NCBI GenBank assembly: GCA_029261775.1
Contig: JAJDAR010000285.1
Coordinates: forward strand, 1-34,801
Reading direction: 5' to 3'
Length of the DNA: 34,801 nucleotides
From: Deltaproteobacteria bacterium
Lineage (GTDB): Bacteria; Myxococcota_A; UBA9160; UBA6930
Each line of letters starts with the position of its first letter. The first letter of the stretch is position 1. Positions 1 to 8,637 of this stretch are shown one piece after another. The notes beneath the pieces are model-generated. The model saw only the letters and a program-made list of their open reading frames with translations. It ran no database searches and was not told the DNA's origin. The translations under genes and the position numbers were made by a program.

Positions 1-528
1 CTCAGCATGCCGGTCTGGAACGCCGTCGCGCGACGGGTCGACAAGCGCACGATCTTCCTGATGGGAGCCTGCTGGTGGGTCGGGTCGCAGGTCTTCCTGT
101 TCCTCGCCACGCCCGAGTGGAGCCGCTGGATCGTGTTCGTCGGCGCCGCGATCGGCGGCGTCGGCTATGCCGCCGCAGACATGATCCCCTGGTCGATGCT
201 GGGCGAGGTGGTGGACGAGGACGAGCTCGAGTCCGGCGAGCGCCGGGAGGGGCTCTACTTCGGCCTCTTCACCTTCCTTCGCAAGGCGGGAGGCGCCCTC
301 GGCGTGGCCGGAGCCTTCGCGGTTCTCGACCTGGCCGGCTACCGGGGAGGCCAGGCCGTCGAGGATGCCCCGGTGGAGTGGATCCGGGCCTTCACGGCAG
401 TCTTCCCCGCCGTCTTCGTGGTGCTCGCCGCGATCGTGGCGCTTCGCTTCCCTCTCGGTCGCGCGCGGCATGCGGAGATCCTCGGCGAGCTCGAGCTGCG
501 GCGGGCCGCACGGCGGAGCGGCTCATGA
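1..528 (+). CDS. MFS / GPH-family (MelB-like) sugar:cation symporter, C-terminal part, truncated by window start
   Basis: ORF open to the left edge; hydrophobic helices with motifs such as DMIPWSMLGEVVDEDELESGERREGLYFGLFTFLRKAGGALG, typical of GPH/MFS_2 transporters. Confidence 0.8.
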   Translation, partial: LSMPVWNAVARRVDKRTIFLMGACWWVGSQVFLFLATPEWSRWIVFVGAAIGGVGYAAADMIPWSMLGEVVDEDELESGERREGLYFGLFTFLRKAGGALGVAGAFAVLDLAGYRGGQAVEDAPVEWIRAFTAVFPAVFVVLAAIVALRFPLGRARHAEILGELELRRAARRSGS

Positions 529-785
529 GCGGTTTCGACGGGGACTCGCGGGTCGTCCCCGACGGCGTGCAGATCCGCGGGCTCCGGCGCGAGCAGGGCT
601 GGTCGCGCCGCACCCTCGTGGCCCGGATCGCCGAGGCCAGCGTCCGGGCGACGGGGCTTCGCGAGACGATCACCGTGAGCCAGCTCGGGGGCATCGAGGA
701 GGTCAACGAGCCGATTCCCTACGCCATGCTGTGCCTCGTGGCCGCGGGTCTCGATCGCAATCCCGTCGAGCTGCTGCTCGAGTAG
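525..785 (+). CDS. small HTH (Xre-like) DNA-binding protein, 86 aa
   Basis: ATGA overlap with the upstream transporter stop; MSGFDGDSRVVPDGVQIRGLRREQGWSRRTLVARIAEAS... resembles an HTH_3-type fold. Confidence 0.6.
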   Translation: MSGFDGDSRVVPDGVQIRGLRREQGWSRRTLVARIAEASVRATGLRETITVSQLGGIEEVNEPIPYAMLCLVAAGLDRNPVELLLE

Positions 786-2228
786 CTAGGAGGTGAGGCC
801 GGACTCGCGGAACGCCTCGCGCAGCAGGCCCCGCACGTTCGCGTGCAGCCCGAAGGTCAGATGGCCACCCGGGTACCACTCGATCCGCGGGCGCTGCCAG
901 TGCTCCCAGAGATCGGCCACCTGGTCCGCAGGGACGAGCTGGTCCATCTGGGCGGCGAAGAGGTAGCGACGCTCGTGGGGCACGAGGGGCTCGAGATCCA
1001 GCGGGGAGGCCACGGTCATCACGCGGCGGAGCATCTCCTGCCGGGCGCCGAGCGCCTCGATGCTGCGCAGGAGACCGGGCGGTCCGTGCCGCCAGACGAG
1101 CCGCGCGACGTCGGTCGCCGGGATGCCCGGGATCGCGCAGGCCAGGCCCTCCTCGACCGACGCGAGCGCCGCCGTGTGGTAGCCGCCGAGCGACAAGCCG
1201 TACACGCCGATCGCCTCGGCTCCGCGGCCGCGGGCCCATCCGATCATCCGCCGCATGTCCCAGAGGGCCTGGCTGATGCCATGGATCGAATCGAGCATGT
1301 TGCCCGCCAGGAAACCGTCGCCCGAGAGCCGCCCGATCTTGCGCGGACCGTGCAGTGGAAGGACCGGGAGCAGGACGTTCAGGCCGAGCTGGTGGTGCAG
1401 CTCGGCCGCGCGGAAGGCCTGGAGGTCGATCCGCGGCACCCCCATCTGGTAGCCGTGGATGCAGACGATCCACGGACGACCCGGGGTCCCGTGCTCGAGC
1501 AGCCAGGCGTGGGCCGTGCGGTTCGGCGCGTAGCTCAGCCAACGGTCGCGGCCCGGCTCGTCGCTCGCGGGCTCGTACTCGCTCGGAAAGCGCAGGTGCT
1601 GGTACGTCACACCTGCGGTGGTGCGCGGCTGCAACTCGACCTCGTTCAGGACGGGTGGCGTCAGGTGGTAGGCCGCGGGCTTCTCCAGGAAGCCCCGCTC
1701 CTCGAACAGCGCGAGGGCCTCGCGCACCTCGTGCACGACGGCCCGGCGCTCGTCGCCGTCGGGGACGACCATGCTCGCGCTCATGAAGGCGAGGATGGTG
1801 TCGTCGCCGGCCACCTCGGCGGCCTGCCGCCAGCTTTCCTCGAAGGGAGGCAGACCCTCCGGAAGGGTGGTCTGCGCGACGCTCAGCCGGCCCGCGCAGA
1901 CCCACGCCAGCGCACTGAGCCCGATCAGCGAGAGTCCCGCCACCGGGCCCGCCGCGAAGAGGGCGCCCAGGCCGAAGACCGCGCCCAGCAGCCCGCCGAA
2001 GGCCATGAAGTGATGGAGGCGTTCGTCGCCCGGCATCAGCAGCGTCGTGACCCCGGTCCCCATCAGCAAGCCCCCCGGCAGCAGGGCGAGGACGAAACCC
2101 AGCGGCCCCGCGTCGAAGCCGTGGGAGAGCCAGAGCAGGCCTGCGCCGATGGCCGGCCACGCCTGGAGCGGAAAGCGAAGCCCGGCACGTCGGTCGTCGC
2201 GGGGATCGATCGGAACAGAGGCGTTCAT
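786..2228 (-). CDS. membrane-anchored alpha/beta hydrolase (ABHD18-like), about 480 aa
   Basis: Start ATG at 2228 (MNASVPIDPRDDRR...); N-terminal hydrophobic helices, then VCIHGYQMG and nucleophile elbow GLSLGGYHTA; terminal His region GGHLTFGLH. Confidence 0.75.
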   Translation of the reverse strand: MNASVPIDPRDDRRAGLRFPLQAWPAIGAGLLWLSHGFDAGPLGFVLALLPGGLLMGTGVTTLLMPGDERLHHFMAFGGLLGAVFGLGALFAAGPVAGLSLIGLSALAWVCAGRLSVAQTTLPEGLPPFEESWRQAAEVAGDDTILAFMSASMVVPDGDERRAVVHEVREALALFEERGFLEKPAAYHLTPPVLNEVELQPRTTAGVTYQHLRFPSEYEPASDEPGRDRWLSYAPNRTAHAWLLEHGTPGRPWIVCIHGYQMGVPRIDLQAFRAAELHHQLGLNVLLPVLPLHGPRKIGRLSGDGFLAGNMLDSIHGISQALWDMRRMIGWARGRGAEAIGVYGLSLGGYHTAALASVEEGLACAIPGIPATDVARLVWRHGPPGLLRSIEALGARQEMLRRVMTVASPLDLEPLVPHERRYLFAAQMDQLVPADQVADLWEHWQRPRIEWYPGGHLTFGLHANVRGLLREAFRESGLTS

Positions 2229-2280
2229 TCGTGTCTCCACGCCCGGCGATCGGCTCGTCGGGCAGGCCATCGCGGGGCGA

Positions 2281-2303
2281 CCCGGGAAGGTAACCTTCCC
2301 CGG
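2281..2303. promoter_or_regulatory. near-perfect palindrome CCcGGGAAGGTaACCTTCCCcGG, candidate operator between divergent genes
   Basis: 8-bp perfect arms around one central base at 2284-2300, extended by 2 more pairs after one mismatch; lies between starts at 2228 (-) and 2336 (+). Confidence 0.55.
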
Positions 2304-2335
2304 ACACGAGCGCGCACGCGCGGAGGGAGACGTCC

Positions 2336-3661
2336 TTGAAGCGAATCGGAACCTCGGTCCCCGGCCTGCTCCTGGGGGTGATGTGCGCGCACGCGGCAGC
2401 GACAGCCACGCCGCAGGATCTGGAGGCCGCCCTCCGAAAGGAAGTCGAGGGCGCGTCGGAGCAGGTGAGAACCTGGCGTCGCGACTTCCACGCGCATCCG
2501 GAGCTGTCGAATCGGGAGACCCGCACGGCCGGCGTCGTGGCCGAGGTGCTCGGCGACCTCGGCCTCGAGGTGCGCACGGGCATCGCACACACCGGCGTCG
2601 TCGGTGTGCTGCGCGGGGGCGCCGGCGCCGGTCCGACGGTGGCCCTTCGAGCCGACATGGATGCGCTGCCCGTGACGGAGGCCGTGGATCTGCCCTTCGC
2701 CTCGAAGGTCCGGACGACGTATCTCGATCGCGAGGTGGGGGTGATGCACGCCTGCGGGCACGACGCCCACACCGCCATCCTGCTGGGCGCGGCCCGCGCG
2801 CTCGCAGCCCGGAAGGACGACCTGCCGGGCACGGTGCTCTTCGTATTCCAGCCCGCCGAGGAGGGAGCGCCGCCCGGTGAGCGGGGCGGCGCCCGGCTGA
2901 TGGTCGAGGAGGGCGTGTTCGACGAACCCTTCCCCGACGCCATCCTCGGCCTGCACGTCGTCCCCCAGTACGAAGCCGGTCAGATCGCCGTCGTGTCGGG
3001 CGGCGCCATGGCCGGCTCGGATCGCCTCTCCATCCTCGTGCGCGGGCGCCAGACCCACGCCGCCTATCCGTGGCTCGGCGTCGACCCGATCACCGCGGCG
3101 GCCCGGGTCGTGCTGGCCTTGCAGGCCATTCCGGCACGCAGGGTCGACACCCGGCGCCCCTCGGTGGTCTCGATCGGGGCCATCCATGGCGGCGTGCGGG
3201 GGAACATCATCCCGGACGAGGTCGAGCTGACCGGCACGATCCGCCACACCCATCCGCCGATGCAGGCGGCGCTCCATCAGCTGGTGGAGGAGACGGCGCA
3301 GAAGGCGGCCGAGAGCGCAGGTGCCACGGCCGAGGTGAAGATCGGCATCGGCTACCCGGTCACCTTCAACGATCCGGCACTGACGGAACGAGTGAGCCCC
3401 GCACTCGAACGGGCAGCGGGCAGCGGCGGACTGGTCCCCGGGCTGCTGCGCACCGGCGCCGAGGACTTCGCGTTCTTCTCGCGCGTGGTTCCGGGCGTCT
3501 ACTTCTGGCTGGGCATCCGACCCCCGGGAACGCCGGAGGAGGAGGCCGCACCGAACCACTCCCCCCACTTCCGCATCGACGAGACCGCGCTTCCCCTCGG
3601 TGTGCGAGCTCTGGTCCTGGCGACGGCAGACCTGCTCACCGGCGGAATCACCGGGCCTTAA
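2336..3661 (+). CDS. M20 family amidohydrolase/metallopeptidase with signal peptide
   Basis: TTG start preceded by GGAGGGAG; signal-like MKRIGTSVPGLLLGVMCAHAAATA; motifs ADMDALPV, HACGHDAHTA, QPAEEG, TGAEDFAFF. Confidence 0.9.
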   Translation: MKRIGTSVPGLLLGVMCAHAAATATPQDLEAALRKEVEGASEQVRTWRRDFHAHPELSNRETRTAGVVAEVLGDLGLEVRTGIAHTGVVGVLRGGAGAGPTVALRADMDALPVTEAVDLPFASKVRTTYLDREVGVMHACGHDAHTAILLGAARALAARKDDLPGTVLFVFQPAEEGAPPGERGGARLMVEEGVFDEPFPDAILGLHVVPQYEAGQIAVVSGGAMAGSDRLSILVRGRQTHAAYPWLGVDPITAAARVVLALQAIPARRVDTRRPSVVSIGAIHGGVRGNIIPDEVELTGTIRHTHPPMQAALHQLVEETAQKAAESAGATAEVKIGIGYPVTFNDPALTERVSPALERAAGSGGLVPGLLRTGAEDFAFFSRVVPGVYFWLGIRPPGTPEEEAAPNHSPHFRIDETALPLGVRALVLATADLLTGGITGP

Positions 3662-3671
3662 GGTAGGCTCG

Positions 3672-3695
3672 CTCTGCCGCCCGGTGGCGGCAGAG
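3672..3695 (+). terminator. perfect 10-bp hairpin (CTCTGCCGCC-CGGT-GGCGGCAGAG) just after the M20 gene
   Basis: Inverted repeat 11 nt downstream of the stop at 3661; no clear T-tract, so terminator role is tentative. Confidence 0.45.
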
Positions 3696-3745
3696 GCGAC
3701 GGACCCATCACGACCGACATCGCACAGACCGCAGCGCCTCCCGGG

Positions 3746-6154
3746 ATGGAACGAGACGCGGAAACGCCCGCCCCTTCGTGGCCCGCCGGCGCCGGAGACG
3801 GGCGCGTCGTGTTCCTGCTCGACGCGGCCAACGGGTTCGAGGAACGCCTGCTCCGACGCTGGATCGAGGAGGCCCGACCCGCAGACCTCTCGCCCGACCG
3901 CGTCGAGACCCTGCGCATCCCCTGCCCCCGGCGCTCTCGCGGCTCGGTGGATGCGGGCCTCGAGCCGTGTCTGGCCGCCGGAGGGGATCCGCTCCTGGCC
4001 CCACTGCGCGTGGCGTGGCTCGCGCCGCGACGAGACGGGCAGCGCACCGCGCGGCTCTCCGACCTGCTCAAGCTCGGCGACCCGCGCGACCCGGGCTCGC
4101 TTCGCTCCCGCTGGATCGCGCGGCGCGACCCGGGCCGCTGCCGGGTCGTCGCGGGCGAGCCGGCTCCGGCCTCCGAGCTGCGCGAGCGCTGGCGACGGGC
4201 CGCGACCGGCGAGAGCGGGGCCACCGTCGGCCTCGCCGACTTCGTCGCCCGGCAGGCGGCCCTGGCTCTGGAGCGGGCCGAGCGGCGCCTGCGTGGCGCG
4301 CGCTACAAGGTGCCGCGCTTCGTCCGCGACGAGGTGCTGTCTCGACCCGCCTTCGTCGGCGAGCTGGCGCAGGTGGCTCGCGAACTCGGCAAGGGAGACG
4401 CCGAGCTGCGACGCGAGGCGAACCGCTATCTGAAGGAGATCGCGGCCAGCACCAGCCCCTTCGTCATCGACCTGATGGTGCAGGTGTGGGTGCGTCTCTT
4501 CTCGCGCGGCTACGACGCCGCGCTTCACCACGATCCGGAAGAGATCGAGCAGCTGCGCCGCCTCTGTCAGCAGCATTCCGTGGTCTTCCTGCCGACGCAC
4601 AAGTCGAATCTCGACCACGGCGTGCTGCAGACCCTGCTCCACGAGAACGGCCTCCCGCCCAACCACACCGCGGGCGGCATCAACATGAATTTCTTTCCGA
4701 TCGGCCCCCTCGCGCGCCGCAGCGGGGTCTTCTTCATCCGGCGAACCTTCAAGGACCTGCCGGTCTACAAGCTCGTCCTGCGGCACTACATCGACTACCT
4801 GATCGAGAAGCGCTTTCCGCTCGAGTGGTACATCGAGGGCGGGCGCTCGCGGTCCGGCAAGCTGCTGCCCCCGCGCTTCGGCCTGCTGGCCTATGTGGTC
4901 GACGCCTACCGACGAGGCCGTGCCGAGGACGTCCTGCTCGTACCCGTCTCGATCAACTACGACCAGATCTCGGACGTGGGGGACTACGCCGCGGAGCAGC
5001 TCGGAGGGGTGAAGGAGAGCGAGGGCTTCCGGTGGTTCGTCCGCTTCGTCCGACGCCTGGGCCGGCGCTACGGCAAGATCGTGATCCGCTTCGGCGAGCC
5101 GCTCTCCTTGGCCAAGGCGCTCGGCCCCGCGGACCCGGAGGCCGACCCCGATCCGGACGAGGAGAGCGTGGCTCTCCAGAAGCTCGCCTTCGAGGTCTGC
5201 GTGCGCATCAATCGCGCCACGCCGATCACTCCGATCTCCCTGGTGTGTCTCGCGCTGCTCGGTCGGGGGGATCGGGCGCTCACCGCCCAGGAGATGGTGA
5301 CGGCACTCGACAACCTCGTCTTCTACGTGCGCGAGCGACGTCTCGCGACGACCGAGGCCCTCGAGCTCGACAACGAGGAGGGCGTCCTGCGGATCCTGGA
5401 GGAGCTGACCCGGAACGGCCTGCTCGAGCGCTTCGACGGGGGGCCCGAGGCGGTCTACCGGATCGCCGAAGACCAGCACCTCGCCGCGGCCTACTACCGG
5501 AACACCGTGATCCACTACTTCGTGGGCGGCGCGATCGCCGAGCTGGCGCTCCTGCGAGCCGCCGAGGAGGACGTCGCCGATCGGACCGCGGAGTTCTGGA
5601 AGGCCGCGATGGATCTGCGCGATCTGCTGAAGTTCGAGTTCTTCTTCCCCGAGAAGGAGATCTTCCGGGAGGAGATCCGGCAGGAGCTCCGGATCTACGA
5701 CGTCGAGTGGGAGAAGCGACTCGAGCGCGGGCCGGAGGCGATCGTCGGGCTGCTGCGGCGGATCCGTCCCTTCAGCGCCCACCGTATCCTGCGCCCCTTC
5801 CTCGAGGCGTACCGGGTGGTCGCGGATGCGCTCGGTCACCGGGATCCGGAAGCCCCGCTCGACGAGAAGGTCTTCTTCGATCAGTGCCTGGCGCTGGGCC
5901 GCCAATATACGCTCCAGCGTCGGGTCAAGCGTCAGGAGTCGGTCTCGAAGGTCCTGTTCGGAACCGCCCTCAAGCTCGCCCGACACCGCGGTCTGCTCGA
6001 GCCCGGCCCCGCCCAGATCCGCTCGAGGCAGGCCTTCGCCGCCGAGATCCGTCAGGCCATCCGCCACATCGACGCCATCGAGACCCTCGTCCGCGCACGC
6101 CAGGCCGGCGTGTTCGGCGCGGCCACCCCCACTCCGGTCCAGCCCGCCCCGTAG
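3746..6154 (+). CDS. plsB: glycerol-3-phosphate / DHAP O-acyltransferase, PlsB-like, 802 aa
   Basis: HKSNLD (HX4D), GGINMNFFPIGPLARRSGVFFIRRTF, YIEGGRSRSGKLLPPRFGLL are GPAT family motifs. Confidence 0.85.
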   Translation: MERDAETPAPSWPAGAGDGRVVFLLDAANGFEERLLRRWIEEARPADLSPDRVETLRIPCPRRSRGSVDAGLEPCLAAGGDPLLAPLRVAWLAPRRDGQRTARLSDLLKLGDPRDPGSLRSRWIARRDPGRCRVVAGEPAPASELRERWRRAATGESGATVGLADFVARQAALALERAERRLRGARYKVPRFVRDEVLSRPAFVGELAQVARELGKGDAELRREANRYLKEIAASTSPFVIDLMVQVWVRLFSRGYDAALHHDPEEIEQLRRLCQQHSVVFLPTHKSNLDHGVLQTLLHENGLPPNHTAGGINMNFFPIGPLARRSGVFFIRRTFKDLPVYKLVLRHYIDYLIEKRFPLEWYIEGGRSRSGKLLPPRFGLLAYVVDAYRRGRAEDVLLVPVSINYDQISDVGDYAAEQLGGVKESEGFRWFVRFVRRLGRRYGKIVIRFGEPLSLAKALGPADPEADPDPDEESVALQKLAFEVCVRINRATPITPISLVCLALLGRGDRALTAQEMVTALDNLVFYVRERRLATTEALELDNEEGVLRILEELTRNGLLERFDGGPEAVYRIAEDQHLAAAYYRNTVIHYFVGGAIAELALLRAAEEDVADRTAEFWKAAMDLRDLLKFEFFFPEKEIFREEIRQELRIYDVEWEKRLERGPEAIVGLLRRIRPFSAHRILRPFLEAYRVVADALGHRDPEAPLDEKVFFDQCLALGRQYTLQRRVKRQESVSKVLFGTALKLARHRGLLEPGPAQIRSRQAFAAEIRQAIRHIDAIETLVRARQAGVFGAATPTPVQPAP

Positions 6155-6177
6155 TCGCCCGTCGGCCCCGAGCGGAG

Positions 6178-7521
6178 CTAGCCCTCGCCGAACCACCTCG
6201 CCGCCACGGCGCTCCACGCGTCGGCGGCCGAGTAGACGAGCACCACCGCCAGGATCGCGGGCACCACGAAGCGCAGCATGACCAGCCACAGCCGCAGGGC
6301 CAGGCGCTGGCGACCGTCGGGGTGGACCTCGTCGAGCAGTTCGGGCCCGAGCACCCAGCCGGCGAAGATCGACAGGGAGAATCCGCCGAGGACCAGCAGC
6401 AGGTTGCCGCCGATCTTGTCCATCAGGTCGAGCATCCCGATGTCGTAGGCCGCGACCAGACCCAGCAGGGCAATGGCACCGCCCAGCAGCCACGCGGCAC
6501 GGACCCGGGGCATGGCGAAGGTGTCGATCGCGGACGCGACGACCACCTCGAGCAGCGAGATCGCAGAGGTCAGCGCGCCCACGGCCAACGCCACCATGAA
6601 GAGCGCTCCGATCACCCGGCCGGTTCCACCCATGTCGGCAAAGGCCTGCGGCAGGGTGACGAACAACGCGCCGAGCGTACTGGCGCCGACCTGCTCCTGG
6701 AGGCCCAGGGCGAACACGAGCGGGAAGACCACGAGCCCGGCGATGAAGGCCACGGCGAAGTCCGAGCTGGCGATGAGCACCGCCTCGCGCGGCAGGTCGC
6801 GCTCCCGCGACAGGTAGCTGGCGTAGGTGAGGATGGCGCCCATGCCGAGGCTCAGGCTGAAGAAGGCCTGGCCGGCGGCGTCCCGCAGCACGTCCGGATT
6901 CAGGATCGCGGCAAACTCGGTGGTGAAGTAGTAGCGGTAGCCGTCCACGGCGCCGTCGAGGGTCGCTGCGTAGAGAGCGAGACCGACCACCAGCACGCCG
7001 AGCACGGGCATCAGCGCGAGCGAGACACGCTCGATGCCGTTCTTGACGCCTCCGCTGACGACGAAGATCGTCAGTGCCATGAACGCGAGGTGCCAGGCCG
7101 CCGCGCCGTGGCCTTCGCTGATGGCGCCGAAGTGGGCGCCGGCGTCGGCCGGGAAGCCCCAGACCACCGCCTCGACGGCGTAGCGAACGGTCCACCCTGC
7201 CAGCACGCCGTAGTACGCGAGGATCACGAAGCCGGCCAGGACGAACAGGCCGCCGAGTGGCGCCCAGGCTCGACCTCCGTAGTGGATCAGGGCCTGCACC
7301 GGACTGCGCCCTGCACCGCGTCCCAGGGTCAGCTCTGCGAGCATCACGGGGAGACCGACCAGCAGCGTGAGCAGCACGTAGAGGATCACGAACGCTGCAC
7401 CGCCGTTCTCGGCGGCCATGTAGGAGAACCTCCACATGTTGCCGAGACCGACTGCCGACCCGACGGCCGCCAGGGTGAAGCCGATCCCCCCGGACCACTT
7501 CTCCCGCGTTCCGTTGCTCAT
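6178..7521 (-). CDS. sodium-dependent transporter, SNF/NSS family, 447 aa
   Basis: MSNGTREKWSGGIGFTLAAVGSAVGLGNMWRFSYMAAENGGAAFVILY is the classic SNF N-terminal signature; multiple TM helices. Confidence 0.92.
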   Translation of the reverse strand: MSNGTREKWSGGIGFTLAAVGSAVGLGNMWRFSYMAAENGGAAFVILYVLLTLLVGLPVMLAELTLGRGAGRSPVQALIHYGGRAWAPLGGLFVLAGFVILAYYGVLAGWTVRYAVEAVVWGFPADAGAHFGAISEGHGAAAWHLAFMALTIFVVSGGVKNGIERVSLALMPVLGVLVVGLALYAATLDGAVDGYRYYFTTEFAAILNPDVLRDAAGQAFFSLSLGMGAILTYASYLSRERDLPREAVLIASSDFAVAFIAGLVVFPLVFALGLQEQVGASTLGALFVTLPQAFADMGGTGRVIGALFMVALAVGALTSAISLLEVVVASAIDTFAMPRVRAAWLLGGAIALLGLVAAYDIGMLDLMDKIGGNLLLVLGGFSLSIFAGWVLGPELLDEVHPDGRQRLALRLWLVMLRFVVPAILAVVLVYSAADAWSAVAARWFGEG

Positions 7522-7637
7522 CGCGTCCTTATACCCGAATTGCCCCCTGCATGGGGCTCAGCCGGTCTCTCCGCCCGAAGGAGACGGGGCTGGGCGGGAG
7601 CCCGAGCCGACCGCGGCTGGAGAGCGCCGAAACGAGA

Positions 7638-7669
7638 AGGGCCCGGTCGGCGACTGCCGACCGGGCCCT
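7638..7669 (-). terminator. intrinsic terminator of the PEP-CTERM gene
   Basis: Perfect 14-bp stem AGGGCCCGGTCGGC-GACT-GCCGACCGGGCCCT; on the minus strand followed by TCTCGTTTCGG; lies 21 nt past the stop at 7691. Confidence 0.8.
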
Positions 7670-7690
7670 CGAAGAACCGATCTGCTGGAG

Positions 7691-8320
7691 TCAGCTCCGG
7701 CGGCGCATCCCGAAGAGCGCGAGGCCGAAGGCGCCGCTGGCGAGCAGGGCCATCGAGCCGGCCTCGGGGACGGCGTGCGGATCCGCGCCCAGCGAGATGA
7801 TGCCGAACTCGGTGCCGGCGGCGAAGCTGGTGCCGAGCACGGAGTTCGCGACGTCGGCAGCGGCCTGGGTCCAGGTCAGCTGGAAGGTCGTAGCGTCGAT
7901 CATGGTGAGATCGAACACGTCGGCGTCGGAGTCACCGTCGAGGGTCCCACCGACGAAGGAGCCGAAGCCACCGTGCGCGGTCTTGGTGTCCCAATCGATC
8001 GTGATGCCCTCGAACACGACGCGGTCACCACCGCCGCCGTTGACGAGCAGCGCGATGCGCGAGGTCGCGTGCACGACGGCGCCGCTGGTCACGTCGGTGA
8101 TCGGAAGCATGACCGTACCGTTCGGGCCGAATCCGGAACCTTGCGGAAAGAGCAACTCGCCGAAGTTCGCTTCGACGGTCGCGATCCCGGAGAAGTCCTG
8201 GGTGATCTCGATCTCCGAGAAACCCAAGGACAAGGCGACGGCCGGCGTGGCGCCTCCCAGTAGCAACACGGCAAGCGCGAGAGTCGCAGCCCGCAGCACC
8301 CCAGCATATTTCACAGTCAT
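7691..8320 (-). CDS. PEP-CTERM sorting domain-containing secreted protein, 209 aa
   Basis: ATG at 8320 preceded by GGAGGGT; signal peptide MTVKYAGVLRAATLALAVLLLGGATPAVA; C-terminus VPEAGSMALLASGAFGLALFGMRRRS (PEP motif, TM helix, basic tail). Confidence 0.85.
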   Translation of the reverse strand: MTVKYAGVLRAATLALAVLLLGGATPAVALSLGFSEIEITQDFSGIATVEANFGELLFPQGSGFGPNGTVMLPITDVTSGAVVHATSRIALLVNGGGGDRVVFEGITIDWDTKTAHGGFGSFVGGTLDGDSDADVFDLTMIDATTFQLTWTQAAADVANSVLGTSFAAGTEFGIISLGADPHAVPEAGSMALLASGAFGLALFGMRRRS

Positions 8321-8637
8321 ACCCTCCAGGACACGATGGCCCTCGGGGTATATGTGGCCGCCCCAGGCTGCATGTGTCACGGAAACCCCCCCACGCATCG
8401 AAAATAATCAGCTTCCCCGGGTGGATGCGAACTCTCCATCCAAACCCCCGCGGGGCTCCGACGGCGGCACCGCGGCGTGTGCGGAGTGTCTGAGCAATTC
8501 CTTGCGGTTGCAAGGCCTCGAGAGCCGTGACCTCGCCCTCTCCCCCCGGGGGATCGAAACGACTGGGGGATCGGGCCGAGGAGGCTCCTCTGGCCACGCG
8601 GCTATAGTGCCCGGCGCCTCGATGGAGGGGGGAGCAG

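Noticed and set aside
2225-7498. 1757-aa minus-strand ORF (and the 1340-aa plus ORF at 3778-7800)
   Set aside because: Low-complexity Arg/Gly/Ala-rich translations antisense or out of frame to well-supported genes; expected artefacts of high-GC sequence.
8321-8637. Riboswitch or small RNA in the 317-bp gap before the M1 peptidase gene
   Set aside because: Only short hairpins (e.g. CCTTGC-GGTT-GCAAGG at 8500-8515) and a TATAGT hexamer at 8603; no recognisable riboswitch core.
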